Shown here: positions 63,059-64,000 of the stretch, in pieces
Position numbering within the stretch: the stretch's first letter is position 1
Layout: every line of letters begins with the position of its first letter
Source: Arcicella aurantiaca
GTDB lineage: Bacteria > Bacteroidota > Bacteroidia > Cytophagales > Spirosomataceae
Direction: 5' to 3'
DNA: 64,000 bases
Assembly (NCBI RefSeq): GCF_003148625.1
Contig: NZ_QGGO01000010.1
Coordinates: 112,584-176,583 of the forward strand
Notes under the pieces: model-generated
What the model was told of the DNA's origin: nothing
The model's input: the letters and a program-made list of their open reading frames with translations, nothing else
The model's database searches: none
Position numbers and translations under genes: made by a program

Positions 63059-64000
63059 TTGGCAAAACTACTTTATAATCTTTCGATTTATGCTTATCAG
63101 TTCATTATTTGGCTGGTTAGTCCGTTTAATCAGAAGGCAAAACTATGGATTGAAGGAAGGAAAGACGGAATTCAATTTCCATTGTTTGATGTTGGTTTAG
63201 AAACGTCCGAACATCAAATATCAAACATCGAAAATCGAAAAACAGCTTGGTTTCACTGTGCTTCTTTGGGCGAATTTGAACAAGGAAGACCTGTAATTGA
63301 ACAATTCAAAAAGACATTTCCTGACTATAAAATCTTACTCACGTTCTTTTCTCCGTCGGGTTACGAAATCCGCAAAAACTATGAAGGGGCAGATTTTATT
63401 TGTTATTTACCTTCGGATACACCCACAAATGCTCGTGAATTTATTGAAAAAGTAAATCCTTCGATTGCCTTTTTTGTGAAATATGAATTTTGGTACAATT
63501 ACCTCCACATTCTCCAAGAAAAGCAAATTCCTGTGGTTTCATTTTCAGCAATTTTCCGAGAAAATCAACTATTTTTTAAGTGGTACGGCGGTTTTCATCG
63601 CAATATTTTAAAGTATTTTAGCCATATTTTTGTACAAAACCAATCGTCCTTAAATTTGCTACAAAATATTGGTATTCAAAATGTTAGTATTGGCGGAGAT
63701 ACCCGTTTCGACCGAGTTCAACAAATTGCCAATGCTCGAAAAGAATTACCAATTATCAAAACATTTAAAAATGAAAAGCCTTTATTGATTGTAGGTTCGT
63801 GTTGGCAACAAGATTTTGAGGTGCTTCTCCCCTTCTTGAATAAATTTGAAGAGGAACTAAAAATCATCATTGCTCCGCACGAAATTCACGATGCAGAGAT
63901 TGAATCATGGCGAAAAGCATTAGAAGGTCAGACCGTCAGATATTCTGAAATTGAGAGTAAAAAGGTAGATTTGCAAACTGCCAATTGCCTGATAATTGAC
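63059..64000 (+). CDS. waaA: 3-deoxy-D-manno-octulosonic acid (KDO) transferase, 3' truncated by window edge
   Basis: 314 codons are visible and the frame is open to the last base, so about 100 residues of the C terminus are missing. WaaA/KdtA transfers KDO from CMP-KDO to lipid A. Signature features are the N-terminal membrane anchor (LYNLSIYAYQFIIWLVSPFN), HCASLGEFEQGRPVIE with the catalytic Glu (about residue 75), FFSPSGYEIRKNY, KYEFWYNYL, IFRENQLFFKWYG, IGGDTRFDRV and LIVGSCWQQDF. The start is TTG 63059: an in-frame stop lies at 63038 and no ATG is available before the conserved helix. Confidence 0.93.
   Translation, partial: MAKLLYNLSIYAYQFIIWLVSPFNQKAKLWIEGRKDGIQFPLFDVGLETSEHQISNIENRKTAWFHCASLGEFEQGRPVIEQFKKTFPDYKILLTFFSPSGYEIRKNYEGADFICYLPSDTPTNAREFIEKVNPSIAFFVKYEFWYNYLHILQEKQIPVVSFSAIFRENQLFFKWYGGFHRNILKYFSHIFVQNQSSLNLLQNIGIQNVSIGGDTRFDRVQQIANARKELPIIKTFKNEKPLLIVGSCWQQDFEVLLPFLNKFEEELKIIIAPHEIHDAEIESWRKALEGQTVRYSEIESKKVDLQTANCLIID

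Overview
The window is chromosomal DNA from a low-GC member of the Bacteroidota, most likely Cytophagales (Spirosomataceae-like, e.g. the Emticicia/Arcicella/Runella group; the genus is inference). Support comes from a SusC/SusD pair, a MurF-alanine racemase fusion, a DUF2723 membrane protein, SGNH/propeller/beta-helix surface proteins, almost no Shine-Dalgarno sequences, several TAnnTTTG-type promoter boxes, and GTG/TTG starts. I found no rRNA, tRNA, CRISPR array, intact insertion sequence or prophage.

Layout. 0-6 kb: a LolC/E-type permease and rbfA, both on the minus strand, separated by a plus-strand sugar-nucleotide cassette (glycosyltransferase, SDR epimerase/dehydratase, LegC-like aminotransferase, nucleotidyltransferase). 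6-16 kb: an unknown lipoprotein, two membrane proteins, pgk, murF-alr and a DUF2157 protein. 16-27.7 kb: a 56-aa protein, a FAN1-like VRR-NUC nuclease, a DUF2723 protein, pheS, a PIN-type toxin-antitoxin pair, a circularly permuted ATP-grasp protein, a GyrI-like protein and queG. 27.8-39.5 kb: a 1762-aa mosaic surface protein, ftsH, rsfS, birA and an acyl-CoA synthetase. 39.7-52 kb: a glycan-uptake locus (FG-GAP/ASPIC lipoprotein, SusC, SusD, IPT/TIG lipoprotein, SLC45-type sugar transporter). 52.5-56.6 kb: an Omp85-type protein, tandem repeats, LytTR and NarL-type regulators and a lipoprotein. 56.7-61.1 kb: a regulated NAD salvage operon (nrtR-nadM-nadV) that continues, 12 nt downstream, into an AbiH-family phage-defence gene. 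61.3-64 kb: an APC permease and the 5' part of waaA (KDO transferase), which runs off the window.

Two observations stand out. First, nrtR-nadM-nadV-abiH looks like one transcription unit, preceded by two near-identical 17-bp palindromes exactly 53 bp apart. An abortive-infection gene may therefore be co-expressed with, and possibly regulated by, NAD metabolism. Second, the window is full of small palindromic repeats, many with the GTAG/GTGG-plus-hairpin architecture of REP elements mobilised by RAYT transposases. Several occur in inverted pairs. Two palindromic elements sit in frame inside essential or core enzymes (murF-alr and nadV), and others overlap and supply the TAG stop codons of neighbouring genes. 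Four longer near-palindromic (MITE-like) elements, a 13-copy heptamer and a 23-bp tandem repeat complete the repeat landscape.
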